A stretch of 64,000 nt of DNA from assembly GCA_017622795.1 (NCBI GenBank), contig JAGAQI010000096.1:27449-91448 (forward strand), read 5' to 3'. This document shows positions 19,122 through 28,356 of this stretch, in pieces. The DNA comes from Lachnospiraceae bacterium (GTDB lineage Bacteria; Bacillota; Clostridia; Lachnospirales; Lachnospiraceae). Below the pieces are notes generated by a model. It saw only the letters and a list, made by a program, of their open reading frames with translations. It was not told where the DNA came from and ran no database searches. Each line of letters opens with the position of its first letter. The stretch's first letter is position 1. The position numbers were made by a program, and so were the translations under genes.

Positions 19122-20123
19122 TCATCCTGCTTTTGCATACGCCTTTTCCATCAGAAACTTAGCAGCTGCACGCAGCAGATTGTCAGCACCGCCATAGGAT
19201 TTTACATACCACTCCAAGCTTTCCGGCTTTTCAACTGCAATCTGTCCAAGGGTCTTCCCTTTATAATATCCGGCAGATACCACAACTGCCGCAGCCGTAT
19301 CACGGGTCATCAGCTGCATAATCTCATCCACCGACATGTCTTTTCGGATTTCCCTAGTGCCGGTTGCTGCCGGTGCTGCCGCATTGCTACTTTGCTGCAT
19401 GGCAGGAACTAGCTGCGTCCGGTTCTGGATTGGTGCTGTCTGCATCATTGCCGGTATACCGTTCTGTTGTGGTACCGGCGTCTGTCTCATAGCAGCTCCT
19501 ACCTGTGCCGGTGTCGGAATGTATTCTTCAATTCCATACTGGCCCGGGATAGAAGCTTCCTCAAACGGTACTTCTTCCGGTTCCTGCATCAACTGGTTTT
19601 CCAAAGAAGCATCCTCCATATAGGTACCTGTAGGAAGCGGATTTATTCCGTTCATAGCTAAACCTACAATTGGAGCTTCCGTTATTTCCGAATCGATATC
19701 TCCTTCCGTATCTGCGAACTGCAGACCGAACCCGGCATCTGATAATGCCCGTCCCACTGCAGCGGTTTCTGCCAGTTCCACAAATTTGTTACCAAACTGC
19801 TCATCACCGGACTGGTACTTCTGTGCCAGTGCATTGGAAATAAAATTATCCTCCGCATCATTCCGGTTCAAATACACCCTTGCTTCCACAATAGCCACAT
19901 TGTCAGTCAGCTTAATCAGCTTCTTTACAATCTTTCCTTCCGGGAAACAAAGCCGGAACCAAAGCTTTCTAAACGCAACATCCAAATAATACCTACTCTG
20001 TTGTCCTTCATTGGAAATCAGACGCATATACTTTCTTGGATCAAATCCTTTTACTTTATTTAAGTTGTTTACCACTTCTACTTCTTCATACATACCATAT
20101 CCGGTACTAGCCAATTCACTCAT
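19122..20123 (-). CDS. Putative single-strand annealing/recombination-associated protein
   Basis: Of 333 residues, the first 170 contain FVELAETAAVGRALSDAGFG. This resembles the AETxAxGRAL segment common in phage and plasmid annealing proteins (Rad52/ERF-like and related families). The middle is a low-complexity Pro/Gln/Met-rich linker, and the end has a compact domain with TLGQIAVEKPESLEWYVKSYGG. It is followed by the primase and sits in an operon with SSB, which fits a DNA-recombination role. The family call is tentative. Confidence 0.5.
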   Translation of the reverse strand: MSELASTGYGMYEEVEVVNNLNKVKGFDPRKYMRLISNEGQQSRYYLDVAFRKLWFRLCFPEGKIVKKLIKLTDNVAIVEARVYLNRNDAEDNFISNALAQKYQSGDEQFGNKFVELAETAAVGRALSDAGFGLQFADTEGDIDSEITEAPIVGLAMNGINPLPTGTYMEDASLENQLMQEPEEVPFEEASIPGQYGIEEYIPTPAQVGAAMRQTPVPQQNGIPAMMQTAPIQNRTQLVPAMQQSSNAAAPAATGTREIRKDMSVDEIMQLMTRDTAAAVVVSAGYYKGKTLGQIAVEKPESLEWYVKSYGGADNLLRAAAKFLMEKAYAKAG

Positions 20124-20182
20124 TCTAAATCTCCTTTCACGTTAAACTTCCTCTCAATTAATAAATATCCTGAATTCTTCGA

Positions 20183-20629
20183 TTACTTGAAAATTTCTAA
20201 AACTTTTTCAGAATCTTGTTCCGCGATTTTTTCAAAAAGGACTGTTTTACCGTCGGCATATGGCTGCAAAGCCATAATTATCTGTTTACGCAGGTTCTCT
20301 ATCAGAAGATTGATTTCCTCCATATCCTGTCTTGCAAATACCGCATACGATAATTCCTTCATATCAGCTGAGTTCTGCATGATTTCTTCAATGATAGCAA
20401 TACCCTCTTTAACAAAATCCGCATGAATCCGGATATCCTTAAGAGCTACTTGTATCACATATTCTGAAGCTTTTTCCTTGATGTCGCTCCTCAGTGCATC
20501 ATACCCTTGTTTATATCTGGTCTGTAACAGTTTAAGCGGAACCCTGTCACGGTTTGTTTTAAGTGTCTTTAACTGTGATGCCAGTTCATCCCTAAGAAAC
20601 ATCAGGTCCGGACTTAATGCCAGTTCCAT
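20183..20629 (-). CDS. Hypothetical alpha-helical protein
   Basis: The start is placed at ATG 20629 after GGAGACGGTAGG, giving 148 residues; a longer frame has no ribosome site. The sequence is charged and almost wholly helical, with coiled-coil character, and no recognised motif, signal peptide or membrane segment. It lies between a small hypothetical gene and the annealase-like gene in the ssb operon. Function unknown. Confidence 0.65.
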   Translation of the reverse strand: MELALSPDLMFLRDELASQLKTLKTNRDRVPLKLLQTRYKQGYDALRSDIKEKASEYVIQVALKDIRIHADFVKEGIAIIEEIMQNSADMKELSYAVFARQDMEEINLLIENLRKQIIMALQPYADGKTVLFEKIAEQDSEKVLEIFK

Positions 20630-20656
20630 CCTACCGTCTCCTTTCCAATCCATCTG

Positions 20657-20914
20657 CTATGCAGCAAGTTTTACACTCTCTGCTTCCGGTCCATAATAGG
20701 AAATGGAATAGATACTGTGTTCTGTTTCAAACCGCACATGGTCAGGATCCACTTCTAAAATGGCCTCCACGGCTGTTGTTCGAATTAAATATCCCTGATA
20801 CATATATACGGCAGGGACTCCCGGGCGCAGTGCCCTTGCCAGTGTTCCGGTTACGTTTATTACAGGTTTTCTTTTCTGAACTCTTCTTTTCAACATTTTA
20901 AATAATTTAAACAT
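20657..20914 (-). CDS. Small hypothetical protein
   Basis: An 85-residue basic protein (MFKLFKMLKRRVQKRK start) with a predicted beta-rich remainder. AGGAGG precedes the ATG, which strongly supports translation. It is 13 bases after the methyltransferase gene. No family recognised. Confidence 0.6.
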   Translation of the reverse strand: MFKLFKMLKRRVQKRKPVINVTGTLARALRPGVPAVYMYQGYLIRTTAVEAILEVDPDHVRFETEHSIYSISYYGPEAESVKLAA

Positions 20915-20927
20915 CTAACTTTCCTCC

Positions 20928-21977
20928 TTATGCAACCTGATACGTAAGACGGTATGTGCCGTCTCCGCATGCTATGTACTGGTCTTTATGCTCATAAATC
21001 GTCGCACGGATGCGTTCCTTGTAATGTGGATTCTTCTCTGCCTTCGGGTGGTTTTTAAGTCGTACATAAAGCTCTGTAAGGCTCATCCTTCCGCCGGCAC
21101 TTTCCAACGTCATTCGGATTAAGTGATGCCATGTCAGTGCTGCCAGATCCGTTTCTGCAATGGAAAAACATTGATTCTGCGAATAATGAAACGGAACCAT
21201 AAACACGTCCTTTTTATGCAGAAGCAGCATATACTCCGTCACAATCGGAATAAACGGCTTCTCATATCTTCTGCCGTCTGATACGCAGTTAAACTGGCCC
21301 TTCACTAAGAAAGACTCAAACTCGCCCATCCGCATCATGTCATGCTGTATGGAATAAAACTGTCCTTTGGAACGGATGTCACCCACAAGGACTGCCAGAC
21401 GGCCATCCTTTCTGAGTGCCATGTAAAACTTCCGGATGCAAAGGTTTAATTTCTCCAAAAAATCATTGTAGTTTTCACAGCGGGATAAATCATCCGGGTG
21501 GGGTTTTCCCCACATATTGCCGGAATACTTGATGATATCGTGGTATGGCGGATGGAAAAATATCAGGTCTGCCGAATCCTCTACATCATTCTTTAAGGCA
21601 TTCCAGTTTCCCTTTCCGGCGGCAGGTGCAGGGTTTAAATCATACAAAACGGAGGTCACGCCGTACCTGTCTGCCACTGCCTTGCTGGTACCGGAACCGG
21701 ACATAGGATCAAGCAGGGTAAACTGGGATATGTCCTTCCCGTAATACCGCTTAGTATCCAGCACGTATTTTAGAACAGAAGACACCACTTCAGGGGAACA
21801 GTTTCCACGCCAGGTGCTGCTTCCGCCCTCTCCGCGTTCCGGAAATGCCAGAAACGAAGTCAGCTCCTTGCCAACCCGTTTCCGCAGATTTTCTGTGCCA
21901 AGCTGTTGGGCAATGGCAAGCCAGTCCGGTCCAAATTCACGTTCCAGAAGTTTTGCTGCCTGTGCTATTTTGTCCAT
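20928..21977 (-). CDS. DNA methyltransferase-like protein (N4/N6 amino-methylase fold)
   Basis: Start ATG 21977 follows GAGGTG and gives 349 residues. It has an SAM-binding segment LLDPMSGSGTSKAVADRYG and a catalytic motif FHPPYHD, a variant of the DPPY/NPPY loop of N4-cytosine or N6-adenine methylases. The C-terminal 100 residues look like a separate helical domain. No restriction endonuclease gene is adjacent, so it is an orphan methylase, possibly protecting the element from host restriction. The start is 5 bases after the stop of the AbrB-like gene. Confidence 0.75.
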   Translation of the reverse strand: MDKIAQAAKLLEREFGPDWLAIAQQLGTENLRKRVGKELTSFLAFPERGEGGSSTWRGNCSPEVVSSVLKYVLDTKRYYGKDISQFTLLDPMSGSGTSKAVADRYGVTSVLYDLNPAPAAGKGNWNALKNDVEDSADLIFFHPPYHDIIKYSGNMWGKPHPDDLSRCENYNDFLEKLNLCIRKFYMALRKDGRLAVLVGDIRSKGQFYSIQHDMMRMGEFESFLVKGQFNCVSDGRRYEKPFIPIVTEYMLLLHKKDVFMVPFHYSQNQCFSIAETDLAALTWHHLIRMTLESAGGRMSLTELYVRLKNHPKAEKNPHYKERIRATIYEHKDQYIACGDGTYRLTYQVA

Positions 21978-21981
21978 ACAG

Positions 21982-22518
21982 TTACACCTCTTTCTGCTTT
22001 GTAAGCTCAGAAAGGATGTCTGCCATGTATCTGGCACAGCCGCGTTCCACCGGGGTTGCCTCCCTGAAATGAATCAGGATTACAGCACCCATCGGATTAT
22101 TCTTGGTGCCAACCGGATACAGGGAATCCACCAAATACTTACTGTTTTCAAATAACCTCATCTGATCTGATTCCGTATACTGGTATTCCGTTGCGTTTGC
22201 AATATACCACCGTACTTCTTCAGAAAGCAGGATATCCGTGGAAAAATTCATGCCTCTTGTTGCAATTACTTTCTCTGTACTGCTGACAATGCATATTGTT
22301 CTGCAGGACTTAAAGAAAGCATCCAAATAAGTTTTGCACAAAGATTCTAATGTCTGTAATGGCTGAAACTTTCTTACCTGGATCGTACGTCCGTATACAC
22401 CAATTTCCACCGCATCTTCCGATTCAATCTCCAGCTGTTTTCTTAATTCCTTCGGTATCACCACTCGGCCAAGATCGTCTACATGCCTGATGATTCCACT
22501 GCTCATTTCATTCTTCAC
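21982..22518 (-). CDS. AbrB/SpoVT-family transcriptional regulator
   Basis: The start is GTG at 22518, seven bases after AGGAGG, giving 178 residues. The N-terminus is a SpoVT/AbrB swapped-hairpin domain (IIRHVDDLGRVVIPKELRKQ) and the remainder resembles the GAF-like regulatory half of SpoVT. SpoVT is a chromosomal late-sporulation regulator; here a paralogue sits in the ssb operon of a mobile element, directly before the methyltransferase. It is a candidate regulator of the element's own promoters. Confidence 0.85.
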   Translation of the reverse strand: MKNEMSSGIIRHVDDLGRVVIPKELRKQLEIESEDAVEIGVYGRTIQVRKFQPLQTLESLCKTYLDAFFKSCRTICIVSSTEKVIATRGMNFSTDILLSEEVRWYIANATEYQYTESDQMRLFENSKYLVDSLYPVGTKNNPMGAVILIHFREATPVERGCARYMADILSELTKQKEV

Positions 22519-22588
22519 TACCTAACCTCCTTCATGACAGAAGGTAACACCTGTCGGTATTCCCTTCTTAAACACTTCCTATTAAGCT

Positions 22589-23239
22589 TTATGCTGCACT
22601 ACGTTCCGCCTGCCTCTTTGCAATCACATTCTTTGCATGGGTGATTAACTGTGGACCGATGGCTTTTTCCCACGCATTGATGTAGGATGATACCCGTCCA
22701 AGCAGCTTAAACATATCCATGTCGCTTAAATTGGCATATACCTTTCCTTCGCTTACAAAAGACTTCGGTTTCATGTAGGTGCCGCCGGTGGCATTCTTAA
22801 GCGGAATCCCTTTTCCGTTCTCCACTTCAATATACCACGGAAGTTTCCGGACATTGCCCTTTCCATCCTTGGTTGCCCGTATAATCCGGACCTTGGATAC
22901 TTTTGCATAGCCGGAAGCATCCACATTTCCAAAGATTTTCTCCTGCTCAAAGGCGTATTCCTGAAAACCGGCAGTCAGCCGTGATAAAATAAACTTCGCC
23001 TCTTCCGGCGAAATGTTTGCTGTCACCGTCACTGCCTTATCCCCGGTTCCGTTGGAATAGTCCTTCATCAGTATTCCAATCAGGGAATGCCGCTTCGGTC
23101 CTTCCGCAGTTGCTTCCCCGTCTGCATGCAGATGGGCATAGCATTCCAGGCTCGCCGCCTTTAACTTGTCCTGAAATTCCACCAGTGTCTTGTTATTCTT
23201 ATAAACCGCTATCTGATTTGATATATATACTTCATTCAT
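22589..23239 (-). CDS. Hypothetical element protein
   Basis: A 216-residue soluble protein with no recognised motif. The C-terminal half has LSDMDMFKLLGRVSSYINAW and a Lys-rich tail. It begins 20 bases after the VWA protein gene with a GAAGGG site. It is one of several conserved-looking unknowns in the replication operon. Function unknown. Confidence 0.6.
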   Translation of the reverse strand: MNEVYISNQIAVYKNNKTLVEFQDKLKAASLECYAHLHADGEATAEGPKRHSLIGILMKDYSNGTGDKAVTVTANISPEEAKFILSRLTAGFQEYAFEQEKIFGNVDASGYAKVSKVRIIRATKDGKGNVRKLPWYIEVENGKGIPLKNATGGTYMKPKSFVSEGKVYANLSDMDMFKLLGRVSSYINAWEKAIGPQLITHAKNVIAKRQAERSAA

Positions 23240-23259
23240 TTAAATTTCCCTTCTTTCCT

Positions 23260-25338
23260 CTATGCTGCGTACTTGTTTTTCACCTGCGTGATAATCAGTT
23301 TCCCAAGGTTTACCGGAAGCTTCTCAAGATTAGTAATATCAAGAAATCCATCCCCATAGATACGCTGGATATTCTGCTTGTCACTGCCGATTGCCGCAGC
23401 AAACAACTGGATTCCTTTGGCTGAATACTCCTTCTTGATTCCCCTAAGGTCTGCTTCTGCTTCCGTTCCGTAATAACCGGTTCCGGCAGGTTGGCCGTCA
23501 GAAATAATAATTAACAATTTGATTTCTTCCGGGCGTGTCATCAGACGCTCTGCGGCATACCGAAGCGCTGCCCCGTCACGGTTTCCGCCTCTGGCACTCA
23601 TGTCCATCATGCGGTACTTGTCCTTATTATCGATGGAATCAAATTCTGCGTAAGCATACAGCTCCACATCTGTTTCTTCCGTATGGCCATATACTGCAAC
23701 CGGAATATCAAGCCCCCTGCAGAAATCATACAGAATAATGGAAGCAGCTCTGGCATAAGTAATACGGTTGCAGCTGCACATGGAGCCGCTTTCGTCATTT
23801 AGAACCACAACTGCGATATCCGGATGGTCATTTGGAAGCCTAAGCTTATAAAATATCTTGCCGTCATTCCGGAATAATGTCCTTGCATTAATACGTTTTC
23901 CCATAGGAAGATTATCAAGCTTTCCTCCTTCCTTAAAATCCTTCAGCATCTGCGATATCTGCTTCTGAAGACGTTTAGAAACCAAGAGTAATGGCGGTGC
24001 AACCTTACGGTATTCTTCCATGTAGGAATTGTCCACATAAGACATACGGTTCACATGTACATGCATACCCCGATGAGCATTACCATAACGGATTTTATCC
24101 GCTTCTTCCTGAAGTTCTTCTGTCAGTTCCTCTTCATATGCTTCGTAAACCGATTCTTCCGCAAGCTGTGACATAATACGTTCCATATCTTCTGCCGCTT
24201 TTGATACATAACCTGCTCCCGCATAATCTGCAGAACGGCTGATACCACCATCGCCATCCTCGTTAATCTCTTCCGTCTTTTCCAGCGCTATTCTTCCTGC
24301 TTCATAATCAAGAACCTCCTGAAGATAATCCTGTTCTTCCAAAACAGAAGATGGATCAAACTTTGATTTTCCGGTTCCCGGAGCCGCTTTCCCTTTTCCG
24401 CTTGGCATTTGGGAACTTCCTGCCATCTGCGAATTAAGGTCAGCTTCTGCCTTGTTTGTCCCGTTCTTAATATCCTCCCGTATCTTTTCCACAAAGCTTT
24501 CCATGAAAGGCCATAAGTTAAGCAGGATATGGTTGGCAGCATCATAGCGTACCCTGGCATCATCATCGTAAGCACCGTCATCAATATACGGAATACACTC
24601 ATATACCGCATCCAGATACTTGCCTTTATAACCGCCCAGATTGTTTAGGTCCCCTGTCTTTGCATACTGGATCAAAAGATTTACGATGATAAAAACATCA
24701 TGGTGTCCCTTTGTAATCTGCTCCTGTACGGAATCCATATCTTCCGCAAACCGTAGGTTATTGAGCAGTATCCCGGAACGGATACTGCCCGGAAACGCAT
24801 CACACATGCGTCCTTCAATATAGACATCTTCCATGATGTTAATCAGGTTGTGGGCAATCTGTGAGACCGCCATTATGACAGCCTCATCCTCTGCTTCAAA
24901 ACCATCAAGGATTTCCTTCAGACTCTTATCCTGCTCCACACTTAACTCTTCAGGTTCATTTGGATAAAACCTACCTCCGGTTAATGCCTGATTGTATGTC
25001 GTAAGCATCGTAAAATCCGTGTACAGGATATGCCCGCATTCATGCCCCACAATACCTAAAAGACTGTCTGCCATCAGTGTCCTTGTCGGGAAGCTCTGCG
25101 TCAGACAGTTCCCGGTATTCACCTGAATGACCCGGTTATCCGTACAGGCAATCCCCGCTTCCGGACGCTCATCCCAGTAAGTCTTTACCTTACTGGAACG
25201 CTTGTAGCGTTTGGTAATGCCTTCCGCAATATCCGTCAGATACGAGGCATATTGCGGAGAGACAAAAATCTGCTCATTGGTCAGCTTGCTTTTTTGTTCT
25301 GCAATCATTTTCCGTATTGCCAGATGTGATGTTCTCAT
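23260..25338 (-). CDS. VWA-domain protein with HExxH zinc motif (CobT-like partner of MoxR ATPase)
   Basis: The 692 residues start with a predicted helical domain containing GIVGHECGHILYTDF (His99-Glu100, His103), a zincin-type HExxH signature. A low-complexity acidic middle follows. The C-terminal VWA domain has a MIDAS motif DESGS (Asp515), a conserved Thr/Ser region and ISDGQPAGTG. This layout resembles the metal-chelatase CobT subunit and other MoxR-linked VWA proteins. The start overlaps the Xre stop by 4 bases (ATGA), and the cognate AAA+ gene lies just upstream, so the products probably form a remodelling complex. Target unknown. Confidence 0.8.
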   Translation of the reverse strand: MRTSHLAIRKMIAEQKSKLTNEQIFVSPQYASYLTDIAEGITKRYKRSSKVKTYWDERPEAGIACTDNRVIQVNTGNCLTQSFPTRTLMADSLLGIVGHECGHILYTDFTMLTTYNQALTGGRFYPNEPEELSVEQDKSLKEILDGFEAEDEAVIMAVSQIAHNLINIMEDVYIEGRMCDAFPGSIRSGILLNNLRFAEDMDSVQEQITKGHHDVFIIVNLLIQYAKTGDLNNLGGYKGKYLDAVYECIPYIDDGAYDDDARVRYDAANHILLNLWPFMESFVEKIREDIKNGTNKAEADLNSQMAGSSQMPSGKGKAAPGTGKSKFDPSSVLEEQDYLQEVLDYEAGRIALEKTEEINEDGDGGISRSADYAGAGYVSKAAEDMERIMSQLAEESVYEAYEEELTEELQEEADKIRYGNAHRGMHVHVNRMSYVDNSYMEEYRKVAPPLLLVSKRLQKQISQMLKDFKEGGKLDNLPMGKRINARTLFRNDGKIFYKLRLPNDHPDIAVVVLNDESGSMCSCNRITYARAASIILYDFCRGLDIPVAVYGHTEETDVELYAYAEFDSIDNKDKYRMMDMSARGGNRDGAALRYAAERLMTRPEEIKLLIIISDGQPAGTGYYGTEAEADLRGIKKEYSAKGIQLFAAAIGSDKQNIQRIYGDGFLDITNLEKLPVNLGKLIITQVKNKYAA

Positions 25339-25592
25339 TCGTTTTCTTTCCTTCCTTTCCTGCCCGGCAGTTCCGCTGATAGCAAATCATCCATGGATAT
25401 TCCAAAGTATTCTGCCAGCCCTGCAAGAATATGCAGCGGTGGCAACGTAACTTCATTTTCATATCTGGAGATACTTTTCTGCGTCACTTCCAGTTTATTT
25501 GCAAGCATGGTCTGTGACATGCGGGGGCTTCGCTGTTTTCTTAAATACCGCATGTTCTTAGCAAGATTCTTTCTTAATTTTTCTTCATCCAA
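25335..25592 (-). CDS. Xre-family DNA-binding protein
   Basis: An 85-residue helix-turn-helix protein; the recognition unit is in SQTMLANKLEVTQKSISRYE, followed by the usual dimer tail. The start is TTG at 25592, nine bases after AGGAGG. It lies between the MoxR-like ATPase and VWA genes and overlaps the latter by 4 bases. It could autoregulate this gene set or act on other promoters of the element. Confidence 0.85.
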   Translation of the reverse strand: MDEEKLRKNLAKNMRYLRKQRSPRMSQTMLANKLEVTQKSISRYENEVTLPPLHILAGLAEYFGISMDDLLSAELPGRKGRKENE

Positions 25593-25605
25593 TCATTCAT
25601 CCCTC

Positions 25606-27393
25606 CTATGCCGCAAACTTCTGTTCCAGACAGGAGGATAAAATGTCAGCCCTGTTTTCCGGATCACTGGAAACAGAAGACAATACGGTATACTTCGCTG
25701 CCTCCAGGGCATTGCCACATACCATATAGGACTGTACCCAGCTGATGAGTTCTCTTACGCCGCAGCTTCCGTCGTTAATCATGGTTTCCCTGCAGCGCTC
25801 ACTGATTTCCTGTACTGCAGCAGCCATATCCGTTACCATGGTTTTATCTGTACATCCGGTAACTAACATGGTACGCTCTGCAAGGGTGCCCACATCCGGT
25901 GTCTCCACATCCAGAATCAGGTTCATTCGAGAAATCACCGACTGGTTCATGTCCCTGCATCCGGCATAACTGTTGTTGGTGGTAATCACCACAACTGTAT
26001 CCGGGTGCCGGTGGATTACTTCACCGGTAGTAAGAGTAATACTGGCACAACGATCCAACAGGGCATTTAATCCAACTAAAACACCGGGGTTAGCTATTAC
26101 CGTAGGCTCCTGTATTTCTATCAGGTAACCGTTCCGTATCGCCTGAATTAATGGTGTTTCCACGTAACGGAACTTCTGTCCGCCGGCATTATCGTTCACC
26201 AGTGTTTTTGCATCCCGTTCCATGACTTCCATAAGCTTATTAAAAACCTCCACATCCGTCACTTCTTCATCATAGATCCCGGTCAGCTTTTTATAAGCAG
26301 ACGGCGGATCCATCTGAATATCAGTAAAGGAAGGATACTCTGCCACCATTTCCTGTTTCCCGTCCGTTTCCGGAAGCATCTGTCCGAGGAAATCATAAAT
26401 TTCCGTATTGGCAGAACAGGTATAATACAGGTATGGCAGACCGAGTCCTGCAGCAATTGCCTTCGCACCTTCCGTCTTTCCGGTTCCTGCAGGTCCGCGC
26501 ATCATAAAGTTGCGCATCGGCTGGGAGCTGTTCGTTGTCAGGAAAGCATGCTTACATATGGTCACTACTTCCTGCGGAATCAGATACCAGTCCTCAATCT
26601 TTGGTATCATCAGCTGCTCCTGCGCTGAAAACATGCGGTTGGAAAGCGGATAATTCCCGATGAAGTCTTTCTTATCTACAGCTGTCCCCGCAGTCAAAAC
26701 AGCGGTTCCCGTGAATATTTCAAATGTTCCGTATAATACGCTGGATGGGCTGTACGCCTTTTTGTTTAGATTCAGTGTCGTAATCGGTGCAATGTTTCCG
26801 GTTGCCGGAATATCCAAGTCAATACCATTTTTCCCATGCAGGTTTGCACCTTCAATACGACGGTACAGATTGTCGCATAAGATAAAGGCTGCTTTTTCTG
26901 CCTCTTCCATATCCGAGAAGCCATCATTCTTACAGCGTCCAAGCAGTTCATAATATTCCCTAAACTCATCCTCTGTAAGTGCCTCCGGAATCAGCGCAAA
27001 AAACAAAGCTGTACCGGTGTTTCCACCATCCTTTAAGGAATACACCTTAGGAGCCGCTGTCGGATCTTCAAAACGGCCAACATTAAACTTACCGTTCTTT
27101 TTGTTGAAAACCACTGCATGAATTTCTTTTGTCCGGCTTCTGTACTCAGCAACAATTTTGTCTCCCTGTGTGCCAATGGCACATGCCGATGTACTGGCCG
27201 GTGTGTATGTGGTATCCATATCAAGATACGCCAAGATGGCACTTAAAGTCGGAGAATGCAGTGTTGCTTTCTTTGCCGATGCCATATTGTATCTGGAATA
27301 GTGTATGGTACTGGTTCCATTGACCGTTAAATGAAACGGCTCCGGTAATGTCATCCTCCAGGTACGTGAATCATATAATTTGTTTTTCGCCAT
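25606..27393 (-). CDS. MoxR/CobS-like AAA+ ATPase
   Basis: Start ATG 27393 follows GAAGGG and gives 595 residues; a GTG three codons earlier is the alternative. The N-terminal 280 residues are an unfamiliar domain. The AAA+ module has Walker A GPAGTGKTEG, a sensor/Walker B region with VVVITTNNSYAGCRDM and a lid domain. It resembles CobS and MoxR ATPases that work with VWA partners, and the VWA gene is two genes downstream. Such pairs remodel or insert cofactors into target proteins. Confidence 0.85.
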   Translation of the reverse strand: MAKNKLYDSRTWRMTLPEPFHLTVNGTSTIHYSRYNMASAKKATLHSPTLSAILAYLDMDTTYTPASTSACAIGTQGDKIVAEYRSRTKEIHAVVFNKKNGKFNVGRFEDPTAAPKVYSLKDGGNTGTALFFALIPEALTEDEFREYYELLGRCKNDGFSDMEEAEKAAFILCDNLYRRIEGANLHGKNGIDLDIPATGNIAPITTLNLNKKAYSPSSVLYGTFEIFTGTAVLTAGTAVDKKDFIGNYPLSNRMFSAQEQLMIPKIEDWYLIPQEVVTICKHAFLTTNSSQPMRNFMMRGPAGTGKTEGAKAIAAGLGLPYLYYTCSANTEIYDFLGQMLPETDGKQEMVAEYPSFTDIQMDPPSAYKKLTGIYDEEVTDVEVFNKLMEVMERDAKTLVNDNAGGQKFRYVETPLIQAIRNGYLIEIQEPTVIANPGVLVGLNALLDRCASITLTTGEVIHRHPDTVVVITTNNSYAGCRDMNQSVISRMNLILDVETPDVGTLAERTMLVTGCTDKTMVTDMAAAVQEISERCRETMINDGSCGVRELISWVQSYMVCGNALEAAKYTVLSSVSSDPENRADILSSCLEQKFAA

Positions 27394-27411
27394 AACAATC
27401 ACCCTTCTTTC

Positions 27412-28263
27412 TTACATAATCCAGGAAACCTGTACGGTTTCTCCTGCAACTCTTGCATTCAATTCATTCTCTTCCAAAATAGCAACCAGCTCATTCCAAT
27501 ACTTCTTTTCCGGAAACGCTTCTAATGTAGTCACCAGTGACTCCTTTTTCTGTCTCTGAATTACAATGTCTCCGTTTTCTTTGATGGAAAGCTTGCTGTG
27601 GCCATTGGCATTCAGTTCCACAATCTGTGCCTCCAGTATTTTCTGTCCAATCAGTTCATACCAGGCACGTACATCCACCACAGATGGTTCCGACGAAACC
27701 TCCTCGGTTTCTTCTGCAGACTGGGAAGTGCCAAAACTTCCTACAGTCAAAGGTTCCACATGGATGCGACCAAACCGGTCGAAGGTGATGTCCGCATGGC
27801 TGTACTCTGCCATATTCTCTACTTTGATACGTACCGTGGTTCCAGAAAGAAGTTCCATAAGGGAAGCTTTTTTACACCACTGCCAGACAGCATCCGGATA
27901 AGCGGATTTTAGCTTTTCACTGATTCGAAGCGACACCTGCTGCATCATCAGTTCTAGCCCATCTTCTGAAACCATAGTGTTTCCAGAAATCTTAGCAATC
28001 CCGCTATCAGTTTCCGGTTCTCCCGGTACCGGTACAGGACATACCTGCCTCTTCGCATTTTTCGAGCCAAAAACCTTAGCGGGCCTCCCTTTCCTTACCT
28101 TTTTCATATACCGGTTAAGGAATGACATACCCATCACTGCCAGCCAGAGCACCATGGTTACTGCCATCATGATTTGTGAATACTGTTTCGGAGCCAGTGC
28201 TGCTTCTGCAAGGAGCAGTACAATAAGCACACGGATACTTTTTGTAAATACCTTCTTTTTCAT
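27412..28263 (-). CDS. Hypothetical membrane-anchored protein
   Basis: Start ATG 28263 (after GAAAGGAC) gives 283 residues. Two hydrophobic helices (about residues 10-26 and 31-49) are followed by a basic stretch KKVRKGR, so the remaining 230 residues are likely cytoplasmic. No motif recognised. It lies between ssb and the MoxR-like ATPase and could tether that complex to the membrane, which is speculation. Confidence 0.6.
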   Translation of the reverse strand: MKKKVFTKSIRVLIVLLLAEAALAPKQYSQIMMAVTMVLWLAVMGMSFLNRYMKKVRKGRPAKVFGSKNAKRQVCPVPVPGEPETDSGIAKISGNTMVSEDGLELMMQQVSLRISEKLKSAYPDAVWQWCKKASLMELLSGTTVRIKVENMAEYSHADITFDRFGRIHVEPLTVGSFGTSQSAEETEEVSSEPSVVDVRAWYELIGQKILEAQIVELNANGHSKLSIKENGDIVIQRQKKESLVTTLEAFPEKKYWNELVAILEENELNARVAGETVQVSWIM

Positions 28264-28288
28264 CTTCTTTTGTCCTTTCTCTTGAAAT

Positions 28289-28341
28289 AAAAAAAGAGGA
28301 ATCACACCCAAAGCATTTTCGCCATAGTTGCAATTCCTCTT
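28289..28341 (-). terminator. Hairpin after ssb
   Basis: On the minus strand AAGAGGAAT pairs with ATTCCTCTT across a ~30-base loop region and is followed by a run of seven Ts. It is placed between the ssb stop and the next gene, so part of the transcription probably ends here and ssb is expressed above the rest of the operon. Confidence 0.6.
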
Positions 28342-28356
28342 GTGCCGCTTAAAACT

